This document shows positions 21,995 to 33,582 of a stretch of 64,000 nucleotides of DNA, piece after piece. The stretch comes from Stratiolaelaps scimitus. Taxonomy: Eukaryota; Arthropoda; Arachnida; Mesostigmata; Laelapidae. The stretch is from positions 4,148,501 to 4,212,500 of the forward strand of contig JABWDB010000015.1 of the NCBI GenBank assembly GCA_019614645.1. The letters run 5' to 3'. The notes beneath the pieces were generated by a model. The model saw nothing but the letters and a program-made list of their open reading frames with translations, was not told the DNA's origin and made no database searches. Within the stretch, counting starts at the first letter, position 1, and every line of letters starts with the position of its first letter. The translations under genes and the position numbers were made by a program.

Positions 21995-24300
21995 GCAAGT
22001 ATAAGGCCCGGCTGGGCATGTAGAACTCCTCAAATAACTACATCGTCGTGCTAGGAACAAAATCATGGGTCTGTTTGCTTTGTGAAGGATTTCGTGATGG
22101 AAATGGCAAATAGCGTCGGGTAGAACCGACTAGCTCGTATTCGATCGTCTCCAACGAGCGGATTTATAGCGCAAACACGAAAACACAAATAGCACTCATA
22201 TGGATTCGAATTCCTTTCAAGGGAGCGATCGTCTGTATGGAAAGAGTTATCGTACAAGCAAGCTAGATACTATGAGTATCCAAGCTGATCCCGCAGCTTA
22301 CGCTGCGATGAGAAAAGAAGAAGTTTGTTTGAAAACCCATATGTGTCCTGCCGGATGTCGAATCGGGTAACATACAGTTCCAGTTATACCCACGCCGTCT
22401 TCGGTAGTCGCCCTTCAATACATCCGCGTGAAAAAAAGCAGTTGGAGTACAGCGAGTTGTGCTGGTGCTAGATCCGGCTCCGGCGGAATCAGAGTGCGTG
22501 ATCCGTTATATCGTCAACGTCTGCGTAGGCTACAGCGGCGCAGACATTCGTTAATTACACCACAATATTTCAATGTTTCTTTCGTTCGCTGCGTCGTGCG
22601 TGCGTCTCCCGACGCCGCCCTTGCTGTGGATAAGTCGACGATTAAATATAGATCTCATCCGAACCCGAAGCGTCGCCCCTCCGCCGTCTCCAAATCAATC
22701 TCCTTGTCAAGCCTCATGACCCTGGTCGAGTTTGTCTTTGCGCGGTCGCGTCTCGACCTTCGGCTGTCCTCCAGACGTCCTCGAAAAACGACTTCTACTT
22801 CCACTACCATTACAGCTTCGGTCGTTCGTGCTACAGCTTCGACCTGTATTCGCTGTTGGCCTCTATTTCTCGACCTAGGTTAGGTGCGTAGGTCGACATG
22901 GACACTCGTGCATACGCATACCCAAACAGCCCAACCAGCAGCAGCCTTCACTTGTCGCACGTGAATAAATCAGTAGGCAATAAATGAAGTATTTGCCAGC
23001 GGCATAAGAAACAGCAGATGCAGCAATCCGTCAATTACGAAAGTGAGCTCACCTGAGCGGGGATGAGCTCTTTGAAAAGCGCAAATTATTAATTAACTCG
23101 TCCATTTCGTCGCTTGGCTGACCCGGTCGCCTGGCCGAAAAGTTGCTGTAATCCTGAGACTTCCTGTCAGGCCGTGTCCGATGCGAGAGTTGTGAAAATG
23201 CTGCCACCGGATGCTGTGATTCTCCCGCGAAGCGTGGCCCTTCCCTTTTTCCCTCGTGGTCACAACGTTCTCTGCGACAAGCAAGTCCGGTGTAGCAGGC
23301 GCCCGGGAGGCGCTGGACATAGCTGGGGCGCTGTCGGGATCCGCTGCCTGAACCTTGCTTACTTCCACTTGTGGATGTTCGGTGTAAACGGTACTAGATG
23401 CGGGTAGCGTCTGAGCCGTACCGAGCTACTCTGGGCGCTATTGTAATGTATATATATATATATATATGAGTGCGCCCGAATTCATTGGGAGTCTCGGATG
23501 GGCCCGTGAGACGAGATACCATTATACGAGTAATCGGCGAGGCTGTGACAATCTGCGTGACACATTATGTTGCGCATTTCGATATTCAAACATAGGTGTA
23601 TTCGTCGAATCCCCGTTTGAAATCGAACGTTATCGAACTGACGCTACTCGCTATGGAAAATCATGCCACTTTACAACGTGATATCGCATTCTTGTATGAC
23701 CCAGCTGATCCAGTTTAACCGAATTGAAATTTCAAGATGCAGCCTTCATTCGAAATCAAACGTAACTCGAAGGACGCTATTCATGAAGCGACCAATTATA
23801 GCAGCAACGAAGACCCTGCATGTTTAGTAGCGAGTACTTTACGCCGAGATTTCTGCGCACGGTTTGTCTCGCTTCAATGCTATATTTGCTTTGCCGATTT
23901 GACTTTCCCCTGCTCAAGTGTCCCACAGAGAATCACCTAGTGATAGTTTCGCTTGCAAGGCCGTGCTAAGTGTCTGAATGAGAAACGTGAGGATCGCACA
24001 GCCAGCATCAAATAAAGGTGGTAGCAGCAGCAGCAAGCCTTATCCGAGCCTGGAGACTCAATGAAGGCACAGCCGCATTAGTGCAGAGTGGCCTTAGAAC
24101 GAATCGTTACCGTTAGAGGCGTGGCATGCCCTTCGCCATCCCCGCCAACCTCAGCAGTGCAAACACATACCCCTCGGCCGGAATACGCCAAAAGTGGCTA
24201 AACGAGGTATACTAGGTTCTACCGCACAGCTTGGACTACTCTCATCTCTGTTGTCTGACCTCGTACTAAACTACCACACGACTCTCTCGCAGCGGTGATC
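21995..24300. other. Stretch without recognisable gene
   Basis: A 152-codon plus-strand frame (22428-22883, Arg/Ser-rich, no domain) is the only sizeable frame. An (AT)n run lies at about 23448-23467. Nothing else seen. Confidence 0.5.
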
Positions 24301-25194
24301 GCCGCCTACCAATAAAACCTCCTTCCTCTCCACCCTGCGATTCGATCTCTCTCGATCCTCCGCGCTCGGGTACGTCTCACCTCCGTGCAAGTCGCCTCAG
24401 CCTATTCACGCCAATTCACTGTTGGACGCTGACGAGGCAAACGTGGCCGTGAGTCGGTCTCCCGCAGCCGGCACTGCTGTGCCTGTTATTGTTGTTGTAA
24501 CAACATTTCTATAATGTACACGATAGCGTAACAGCAATGTCTGACCGTTACGGGCTAACACTTAAACATACAAATCTTTCGCACCCATCGCAGTAGCCTG
24601 TCGCCTCGACGGTGGACGACGATGCCGGCGCTTCTGCTGCGGCTGTCCCCCGCCCTCCGCCCCCCGCCCTGTCACGTTTTTACGCTCGTTTCAACGCTTT
24701 CCGTGCCCGCGTCACGCGCGCGTTTGTACACCCGCCCGATGTAGACCATAAAAAAGGTCCAAGGAAGCAGACAGATATAACAGTGGGCGAACAGCCAACA
24801 GGCGAAACGGCTGTCACACACGGGTACACGGGACATGCTTACACATGCGTCGAACACGATGCGTTGACCTGCCTCGCGCGCCTCATAGCCTTCTTGTTTC
24901 GATACGACGACAAAAGATCTAGGATGTAGGTATCACGGCCGCTGGGCTTTGCCTCGCGATCAGCGATGGCGCGGTGGACAGTTATCTGACAGACTTAGGA
25001 ACCAACGGATGGATGCGGCGGCAGCGGCGGTCCTCGCAGGTCGACGACCTGCGGGAAGAAACACACGGACGACCTAAAACACCGACGACGACGCCGATAA
25101 AGAGGTCGCGAAAAGACCGCTGTCGCTCGCCTTCGAGTGCGATCGAGCTGGGGCCGGCAACGCAGACGCGGACCGCGACACCGTCACAGAGGAA

Positions 25195-25242
<48 letters not shown>

Positions 25243-25700
25243 TAGACGGCACTCGGCACCCAACTCGACGTTCTGTTCTGCTGCTGCTGCAGCTGCCACC
25301 AGTAGCGCTGCTTCCACGTTCGCCACGAACATATATGAGCTTTTACCGCCGCGTCTGCCGTAGCTCCTGCCGCCCGCTTGGTCCTGACTTGGGTCGTTCA
25401 TTCTCTTGTTCCCTCGCTTCCTCTGGGTAGAGCCTTTCTCGTGGTCGCGCCGCTTCGCGGAACGGACGAAGATTATGGCCAAGGCGGCCCGTAGACGACT
25501 TGTAGCTAGTGCTGCTATTTTCGGCGACGTTGTTATGACAGCGCCGCGAAACGCGGCGCAAAAGCCAACCGCGCATTTCTCGACAGATCTGACAGATCGT
25601 CTGAGCAGATCGCTGACCGTTGACCGCGGACCGGACCGAGCTATAGGGATCTGACTGTTCCGAGCCATTGAGAACGTAGCTCTCTGCATCTGTTCGGGCT
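24300..25700. other. C+G-rich block with open frames on both strands
   Basis: Contains 105- and 129-codon plus frames and a 235-codon minus frame (24982-25689). The minus frame reads straight through the microsatellite at 25194-25242 (giving Tyr-Ile and Leu-Ser runs), which makes it unlikely to be a real protein. CpG dinucleotides are frequent. Possible CpG island or untranslated exon; no domain recognised. Confidence 0.3.
25194..25242. repeat. Compound microsatellite (AT)n(AG)n
   Basis: AT dinucleotides with one TG interruption to 25224, then nine AG units to 25242. The same architecture occurs at 54.56 kb and, reverse-complemented, at 43.48 kb. Confidence 0.97.
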
Positions 25701-26101
25701 GGTGTTTATTTAAAAGTCGACATGCGTACTGTTGTTATTCCAGCTATTGATAATGACGATTGTAGTCATCATTGCCGCAGTGGAAACTGGCAAAAAGCCG
25801 AGGAGGGAAATTCTGGCCCGTGGCTGCTCTGACCGCGTTCGCCGTGTTCCGATGTTACACACTCGTAATAATCTGTCATCATTATTTAGTCGGGAGTGAG
25901 AGCAATCGAGAGTACGTGCGGTCGGTCTGAGTGGTTCGGTTCGAAGCTGAGGAAGATCTTCGCGTAGAGGGAACGTTGAACCGTTCGAGGACGTCTCGCG
26001 TCCTCGCATTAGTATTGTGTCTTTGATTTAGAGACAGCGGCGGGCGTTGCTGAAGTCTTTGATTTCGCGAGAGGATGTTCAACTCAGAAGATACACATAT
26101 A

Positions 26102-26107
26102 CATATA

Positions 26108-26138
<31 letters not shown>

Positions 26139-27088
26139 GGTTTGCTACTACACGACTCAATTAAAAGTGTACGTATATATATATGTCAGGCTATCATAAC
26201 GATTACAGGGGAGAAGTGCGAGTTTGTCGGTCGACCTATACAGAAAGAAAGTGCGGGTCGACTATAAAAACCCTATATAAAAACCTGTGTAAGGTAGATT
26301 CTTTCATTGTTGCTGTTGTTGCTGTTGCTGCTGCCACTGCTGTTCTAATCAGTCAGATCTATGGACAAAAAATGTCACCGCATATACTCTCATCACGGTT
26401 TAGGCGACGCGATATAGCACATCCCTTTAAATCAACTCTCACCTATATAAGAAACGGACGAATCATCCATTTACTTCTACTGCGATCTAGGGATCTTTAC
26501 CTATATGGCACGAAATAATAATAATACCTGCTATATTTGACTTCGTAGCCAGTCTGCAGATGGCAGGAGAGGCATATTGGGTAGCAGCTATTGAGCTGAT
26601 GCGTTGTTGTATTGTTGCCTGTTACCATATGCAGCCATCAGCTGCTCGTAGAAGAAAACTCGGAGAGGCTCAGATTTATAGTCTGTATGCGTTTTGGTGC
26701 TGCTGCTGGTTCTACTGCTGCTGCTGTTACAGCTTTCTTTGGGCAGGATATATCGTCTCGCTGAATAGGTCGTTTCGCCAAGTGCTATTTTAACTATTGC
26801 AGCCTATAGCGGGGTGGGATATCGATTGCGCTGGTGGGACGCCGGGATATCAGCGGTGCGCGCTGCTGATAGAGGAAATAGCGAAAAAAAAAGGATCCTA
26901 TGCTTTTTCTTCGTCACTTTCTGATTTTTTCTTCGGCGTTCGAAAAATTGCTGAAGTCGAAAGGTTGAACGTTTTCGCGTTATGCGTAGATACATTTGGT
27001 ATCCGGATATATATATACATATATAAATATACATAGATTGGGTGGTTGGTCTGTTTTTGATATTCCTATACATATATATATATATATG
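26102..27088. repeat. Cluster of (AT)n microsatellites
   Basis: AT tracts at 26102-26138, about 26170-26183, about 27006-27035 and about 27070-27088. Between them are GCT/CTG triplet runs at about 26308-26345 and 26697-26735. No recognisable gene in the intervening sequence. Confidence 0.9.
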
Positions 27089-27581
27089 TTTGAGAACAAA
27101 AGTTAACACATGTTTTTAGGTTCAGGTCGAAAAATGGCTGGGGACCTCCGTGGGTTCTTTCGCTGCAAAGTGATGTGCCGAAACACGAAATGACTCGAAT
27201 CATCCCGACGTAGAGCTGTGTGTTTTCTCTCCCATCGGCTGCATCATCATCATGTCAATAGTTGTTGACACGATAACATCCGCAACTATCCCTTCAACCG
27301 CATTACACTATGGCGATGTTTACCCGTTTTCCCTTGTGAATATGTTTCCTACACCCCCCCCCCGCGCTCAGCGCAGTTTTATTATACGTTTATTGACAAT
27401 TCGCCAATATCAGATACTTCATAGGTAGTTATCAGATGTTCAGTCAAAACAACACTGACGAATCAGATCAACGTAAAGCAGCATGCGAAACTGCTCCGTG
27501 CTCGAGCTGCGGAGCAAGTCACATTGTCCGCAATGAATTTCCGTCAAGCTCGCTTTCTATGCCAATGATGGCTACCTGTCG
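27089..27581. other. Stretch without recognisable gene
   Basis: Nothing seen except a C10-type homopolymer near 27353-27363. Confidence 0.6.
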
Positions 27582-28110
27582 ATGTTAGGTATCACTCAGC
27601 CCGGTGGTGGTGGTGGCTGTGAGCACCGGCGGCATCCACGAGCGGCCAGCCTCGCCGCGCTTTTGCCGTGCCGTACGCCCGTGTGGCGACGTCTATCGCT
27701 GAGCGCGGGATTATCGCAGTTCGGGCAGACCCCGCCGCGTTCGTGTACCCGTTCAAAGCGATCGATTGCGATCGGGATCGTCCGCTCGCTCGATTGTTCA
27801 CACACGCTTTACGAGCGACTGATACGCGATGCGATCACACTGCTTCGCCGATCCGCAGGACGCGTCCTGCGGATGGGGGGGGGGGGTGCGACTACCCCCC
27901 GACACGAGGGCCGCCGCTTCTTCTTCGAGTCGTTTTCGGCGGAGACATGTTACGTCGCCGGTGGACGGCGGCGCACGGGACCGATGTCGATTCACTGAGG
28001 GGAAAACTGCAAGCAGCAATGGTCACAGCGGCGAAAGCAGTAGTGGTCGGTTGACCGCAGCAGCCGATAGTGCTTCCGAGTCGTGTCATCTAGGGAAGCA
28101 CAACTGAGAG
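27582..28110. other. C+G-rich block, open in five or more frames
   Basis: Seven overlapping frames of 65-138 codons on both strands, with no domain. It contains the 24-bp palindrome and G11 run listed separately. Stop-poor composition is the likely cause of the open frames. Confidence 0.3.
27851..27874. repeat. 24-bp perfect palindrome next to a G11 run
   Basis: ATCCGCAGGACG is followed with no spacer by its exact reverse complement. Immediately after comes a run of about 11 G, then TGCGACTA and six C. The palindrome could extrude, and the G and C runs could pair or the G run stack. Confidence 0.95.
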
Positions 28111-29149
28111 TCAGCTCACAAAATTGTCACTTATTGTCAACCCCGAAAGTTCGTCCGAGAGAGTGAGAGAGACAGGGGGAGAGAGACACACACAGACACA
28201 GGACAAGGGGTCTGCATAGCAAATGATAGCAGAAGGGGCCTGCCGCCGTTCGTTTCGTTTGAACATCATTTCGACCTGTTGACGAGTCGTTGCGCCCCGC
28301 CGTTGGTCAGCCATTCGCCAGAGTGTTCGCTGGACACGCGCCGTTTTGTGTCAGCAGCGTGTGCAGCTACTCGGACGACGTATTGGCGAGTGACGAACGT
28401 GGAAAACGTCAGCGGACAGCGGCGATGATAGCGTCAGTAAATGTGCTGTGGTGGTCGTGTCGATGGCGGCGGCGGCGATTGTAGGGGGGGAAGGAATGGT
28501 CGTCCGGTCTCGTGCGCACCCGCTCGCGTTAAGCGCAGCCCAGATAGGCCAGCTGGTTGGCTGGCTGGCTGGGCAGCGACAACGACGACGAATTCTCAAA
28601 CAGATCTGACGCGAGGGGAACATCCGTCGAACCCCTAGCCCCACTTAACCTCCGGCCCCGTTTCCTTGCTGATGGCCCTGGTCGTTGGTGGACTCCCCAC
28701 GAGCTGGCGGAGGCGGCGGCGGCGGCGGTTGGCTAACTATCTTGAGCATGGCAAGGTCGCAGCTTATGTAGATGACACGTATGTTCTTGTCGTACAAACA
28801 CGACCACCGAACGCTGGGCAACCCAGGTCACTGATCGACGATATCTATCACCCGTGTTTCAACAGGATTTATCGGCGGTGGTAGCGGCGGCAGCAGCAGA
28901 AGTACTGAACGGCTGAAACGGCATTGATCGTTGTTGTTGTTGTTGTGGGGTGATGTGACATTGGACGTTACGGTACAGGTCGTAAATCGACACCTCAGGC
29001 TTGGGTGGACACCCCGTTGATAATTCAGATCGCAGCGCTCAGTGGCAGACTGCCCCATGTGGCATCGTTAGAACGGTTCGGTTCAGTCCACTGGATCGGT
29101 ATGACATGAATACACACAGCAAGTGTCACCTTTGGTTATATTTATATCC
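28111..29149. other. Stretch without recognisable gene; C+G-rich first part
   Basis: GA/CA-rich purine-alternating stretch at about 28160-28200, GGC triplets near 28465 and 28708, (GTT)n near 28931-28945. Overlapping short frames only. Confidence 0.5.
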
Positions 29150-29181
29150 ATATATATATATAGATATATATATATATATAT
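29150..29181. repeat. (TA)n microsatellite
   Basis: TA dinucleotides with one AG interruption. Confidence 0.95.
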
Positions 29182-30876
29182 TCTACCACTTTTATGATAG
29201 CCGATTGGCAAATTCGCTCAAAGAACAGGTAAAAGACCGTTTGTATCGACGTGCATTGCAGCAGATCAACATTTGTTGAGTGAGTGGGCTGAGTAGCTGT
29301 GTTTGTTTTGTTTTCTGATATATTTGACAATCGAAGGTCGTATCAAATATCGGATAATATCGTCTCGTTTGGGCCTGCCTAGTATTACACATGAGGAACA
29401 TCCGGCTTAAAGCGACAGCCTTTGAAAGGTCTGTCGTAGATATGTTGTTCCCCCTGCAGCGGATAATTGTGGAAATGACAAAAGGAGAAACGGCGACTAT
29501 GTAGGGAAAGTTTGTAATCGTTCGTCATCACGATGGGTCGCCTCCGCCCGCAAACTGATGATACGGGAATTAATTAGTTCGGAATTAGCATGCACCAGCC
29601 AAATGGGTCCCAGTCGCCACTGACGCGGGAGTTCGGCGGGATCAGCCCAACCCCAGTCCTGACGTGAAGGTCTGTCTTCGCTTATCGGCGCGCCTCTCCG
29701 ATACACCCCAACTTTCGACGCGAAACACTGAGAGGCTGTTTAGAAGAGCGCGTACGGAGGGAGCTTGCACGCGATAGTTGCCCATTTTCACAATTGTGTC
29801 AGCAGAATTCTCGATCTCGGAGTAGACTCGGAGGGAAGGAGGCTGTGTTCGACGCTATTTGAAACAAAAGCGATTCGCAGCGATGTTTGCTGTTTGCTGA
29901 GAGATGTTTGTTAGGTGTGAAGGCGCATGCATTGAACCGAACGGAAGAACCTTATCACGCAGGTCTATTGACCTTAGGTAAGCCTGGCAAAACTACGGTC
30001 GATTGGTACGATTGAACACTCCGCAGATCAATTGACGATTGTCGTTCGCTCAACGATGCGTACGATTCTACTGTTATTGACTGTAGGGCCACATCTAAGT
30101 AGGCATCTTGTTGTGAATGTCAGGCTCATCACACAGGCACCATGAACCCTACTATACATAGGTTGCATAGGTTAATCTCTGTATGCAAATTAGCGGCGGG
30201 ATGAGGTCTGTGTTTTCTCGGACCAGGACGCCACTATTTACCACAGGCCACAGCCGACACCTCTAAGTTAGGGGAGGAGGCTGGGGGGCTCGGAGAAGGT
30301 AACGCGATGCTCGGTGCAATGCAACCACGCGAGCGGTTCTCTGCTGAAAGCAGCGGATATTGTCGCCGTTTTCGGGCCACGCCAGCCAACTAGGCCGAGC
30401 ACGAGGTACGCCGTATGTCCGGTGATCTTCGCAGCGCCTTTTGCCCTCGTCAAACTCGTCGCAACTCGTCGCAAGTCTCTCCGGATGCGCTCGGCTTGGT
30501 GTGTTTTAGTGTCCTTCCGCGGCCCACGGGGCTAGGGGCGGCTTGTGATCCGACGTCGACCCCGAAAGTCGGACTCGGAACCGCTTGCGCGCCGGGCGGA
30601 GGTTGAACTTCCGGATGGATTTCCGGTGCAACGCCTGTCGGTGGTCTCGGCTCCCCCGAGGCTGGCGGACATCGTGGACAGCATCAGCATGGTATGATGT
30701 GATACGCCCCTCAGGAGCTGTCCTGCCACCGCTCTGGGGCAAATGGCAACTTCCCCGGGGTGGCAGATGCTCAGCTCTGAGGCATTACGAGGGGGTGAGG
30801 ATGTCGACGTTGATCTCATCTATGAGAGATGGCGGCGATAGGGGCGTAAACAACTAATGACGTCGTACAGAAACAC
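29182..30876. other. Stretch without recognisable gene
   Basis: Between 30260 and 30860 frames of 63-95 codons are open on both strands, but I recognise no domain. The rest is featureless. Confidence 0.5.
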
Positions 30877-30885
30877 TATATATAT

Positions 30886-30920
<35 letters not shown>

Positions 30921-30921
30921 A
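30877..30921. repeat. (TA)n microsatellite with one AAA interruption
   Basis: About 45 bp of TA repeats. Confidence 0.95.
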
Positions 30922-31040
30922 AGTAGACTAGGTCAAATTGTAATGACCGCGTTACACATGTTGCATGAGCGTACGATTACCCCCGATAGAACATCCGAAA
31001 TGTCATTTCTGCAGCTGACCAACTACCACTTGGTACGGGC

Positions 31041-31109
31041 TGCAGGACAAAAAGCCTGCACCCTGACTGCAGGTATAGGCTTTTTGTCATCGACGTCGAC
31101 TGTCCTGCA
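31041..31109. repeat. Nested hairpin with two competing stems
   Basis: GACAAAAAGCCT (31046-31057) pairs perfectly with AGGCTTTTTGTC (31077-31088) across a 19-base loop that itself holds TGCA..TGCA. An outer arm TGCAGGACA (31041-31049) matches TGTCCTGCA (31101-31109), overlapping the inner stem. Function unknown. Confidence 0.85.
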
Positions 31110-31800
31110 CTGGAGCGGCCCACCTTCGATCGATTCGAGATTGTCTTATCGTCTTTTCTCTATGTGAAAGCGTGTATGTGTTCGCGAATGATTTCGCCTG
31201 AGATCTTCCTGCATAGATTGATAAGCACCCTCACTCAGTGGGCTGTGCCAGGACCGAAGTTTAACCGTCGGCTAAGGCTTCACACGCCAGAAGACTGTAC
31301 TGATCACTGGTCCACACCTGTCGTGGGCGATACGGCGACACATCATTCGACACCGCTCAAATGTGTATTCCTATTATACGTATTAGTTCAGGGTCGGCCA
31401 CACTATTTGGAGTTAGATGGAGCTAGTTCCAAGACGGTGATCCCTGACAGACGCGTTATTCGTCGGAGCTTTCCTGCAGATCGGACCCAGATCATCACCG
31501 AGTATCAGACCGAGCCTCCCAGCGCCGCTTTGCTGCTAAACAGGGCAGGAAGAAGCAATAACCCATATGGTAGCCAGACGCCTGGCCCAGCTCAGAGACC
31601 CGTTGCGGCATGATTCGCAGTGAATCTGCAAAACTGCGCAGAGGTGCTTATTCTTCCAGAAGGCCTCCAACGAGATCCCGCCCCGCGGCTTAGAGCCGTA
31701 GCTATTGCCGTAAGTAATATTAGTTTTGCAGTATTACCCTTTTTGCTCGGCTCGGATCTGCCTTTGGTTCGGATCTGGCCTTATGAGTGGTGACTAGGTG

Positions 31801-31966
31801 TATAAAGGCGTGCAGACCTTAAGGGAGCAGATCACTGCAAGGAGATCAGCGTGCAATGGATCAGAGGGCCCTTGGCCGCCTGATTGGATCAGACGGCCGA
31901 CTCTGGTCTGCCGCCTCGGTGAGCGAGTGGCTTCGGATCCAGACCGATCTCTGGCAATATTACTGA
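31801..31966 (+). promoter_or_regulatory. Weak core-promoter and first-exon candidate
   Basis: TATAAAG at 31801-31807 lies 33 bases upstream of TCACTG (31832-31837), which resembles an initiator. ATG at 31856-31858 opens a 36-residue frame ending at TGA 31964-31966, and CG|GTGAGC at 31918/31919 could be a donor inside it. Each element is short and common, and the peptide has no recognisable feature. Offered as a testable coincidence only. Confidence 0.12.
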
Positions 31967-33064
31967 CTTGTTGAATGAATGGTCAGCTATCATCTGTTCC
32001 ACCTGTGAGCAACGCGAGAACGGCTTGTTTCTTCATTGTCTACAGCAGCAGTGCCACGACTACCAGGGCGAGGTTGGCTGACGTGGTGCGATTATCATTC
32101 ATCAGCAGAACGTAAACTATTATGGGGAACGTCTGTAAATGTAAGTCTTAAGTCCCCATCTCTCATTGCCTTGTTATATTCCTCTCTCTCCCTTTCTTGT
32201 TCCCTTCTAAGCTGTTGTCGCGAATCACTTTTGTCCCAGTTATCAGACTTGACAGTGAGGTATTGGCTTCATTAAGCGGCCAGTAAGCCGTAGGATCTGA
32301 CTGGCATACAGCAACAGACATAGACTAATGCCAAGCGTTGGTGGCTGCAATTCTGAGACGAGCGAGTCTCGGGTTTCGGCATGGGGGACCTTCCATTCTG
32401 TTTTTGCACACAGATAGATTCTGTTGTCCCAGCTCCAACAGAATTAATGGTCGACAGAAGGGTCGCATGGCTTGACAAGACGGCTCCACCGTAGCGGCTA
32501 GCGCGGATTCGTGTTAAAGCCCCAAGGCGGCGTAGGTCGACGAACGCAAATGACGAGTCTGCTCTGTAGCTCTAGGCTCATTATATGACTGGGTTTACGT
32601 CAGCCCATCTACGATATATTGGGTATGGAACGAAAAGCTGCACCTCGCACGCTTAATGCCGCTCTAACGTTATACGTATATGTGACGTCGGGGACGCTGT
32701 CATTCTCTCCGGTTCGCGTGCCGTAAAAACTGTTCGCACCTCGCGACGTGAAATTGTGCCCTCGGGCTGCCGACCCAAAGTCTGTATAAGAATATAATGG
32801 TTCTGTATCATGGCTGCGCACCATGATTACAGCTATGATGTTCGCTATTATTATTATTACTATTATTATTATTATTACAACGCGTGGGATCCTAAATGAT
32901 GCCAAGCAATAACGATGTTATGAGCACGGCACACATTACATTCATCTTCACCACAATTTTAATGCAATGTTTTTACTCGAGTAGGACTCAACCTTCGTAT
33001 GGTCCCCATACTCCGTACATGTTCCCTTGATTATGAGCAAAAGCCCTTGTGTGCCATATGCCAC
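31967..33064. other. Stretch without recognisable gene
   Basis: Contains an (ATT)n tract at 32845-32878. No recognisable coding sequence. Confidence 0.6.
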
Positions 33065-33065
33065 A

Positions 33066-33232
33066 ACCTGCCGCAGCAGCTTAACGTTGCTCTCGAAGTC
33101 TCTGGCTGTCGAAAGCCAGAGGCGGCAGGTTCGAGCCCCGCTGCGTGATGACATATCAGAGAGCTTAAGCATTGGGGAATTGCAGCTCCTTTAATAAACC
33201 AATATAAAGTTTTACCTTTATCTTACCTTATC
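33066..33232 (+). mobile_element. tRNA-derived SINE, family C, copy 2
   Basis: The head carries a strong anticodon-arm-like hairpin (CTCTGGCT / AGCCAGAG, about 33100-33121) and the B-box match GGTTCGAGCCC at 33128-33138. The body shares CATATC, CTTAAGCATTG, GCAGCTCCTTTAATA and TTTTACCTTTATCTTACC with copies 1 and 3. No A box fits well, and I did not find a target-site duplication, so the 5' end is approximate. Confidence 0.7.
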
Positions 33233-33549
33233 CACTGCGACCTATGTCTTTGCACCAGTGCAGCCAGCACATGCGGTGTCGACGGGCGTCTCCTTCCATA
33301 GCAATTCTCTGGGTGGCTATGAACGGCAGGCAGTACGAGTCAGCCTATCGACGACTGGTAACGAGCAGAGGTCAGACGAAAACTGCAATAAGTAAATCAC
33401 GTAGGAATCAACGTAGATTTCCTCTTGGGATGAGAGGAATACGCTTGAGAAGCAGAAGAAGCAGGCTTCCAGCTAAGGAATAAATGGGGTTCAGTTAAAG
33501 TCGATGCTTGTCAATTTGGAAGGATACTTTGGCTCCTCCTCCAGACATT

Positions 33550-33582
<33 letters not shown>

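Noticed and set aside
23040..23060. Second recursive splice candidate on the minus strand (CTCAG|GTGAGC)
   Set aside because: The upstream pyrimidine tract is short and interrupted, and the core is part of a GAGCTCAC palindromic context.
24982..25689. 235-codon minus-strand open frame
   Set aside because: It reads straight through a (TA)n(GA)n microsatellite, whose length is unstable, and shows no recognisable domain.
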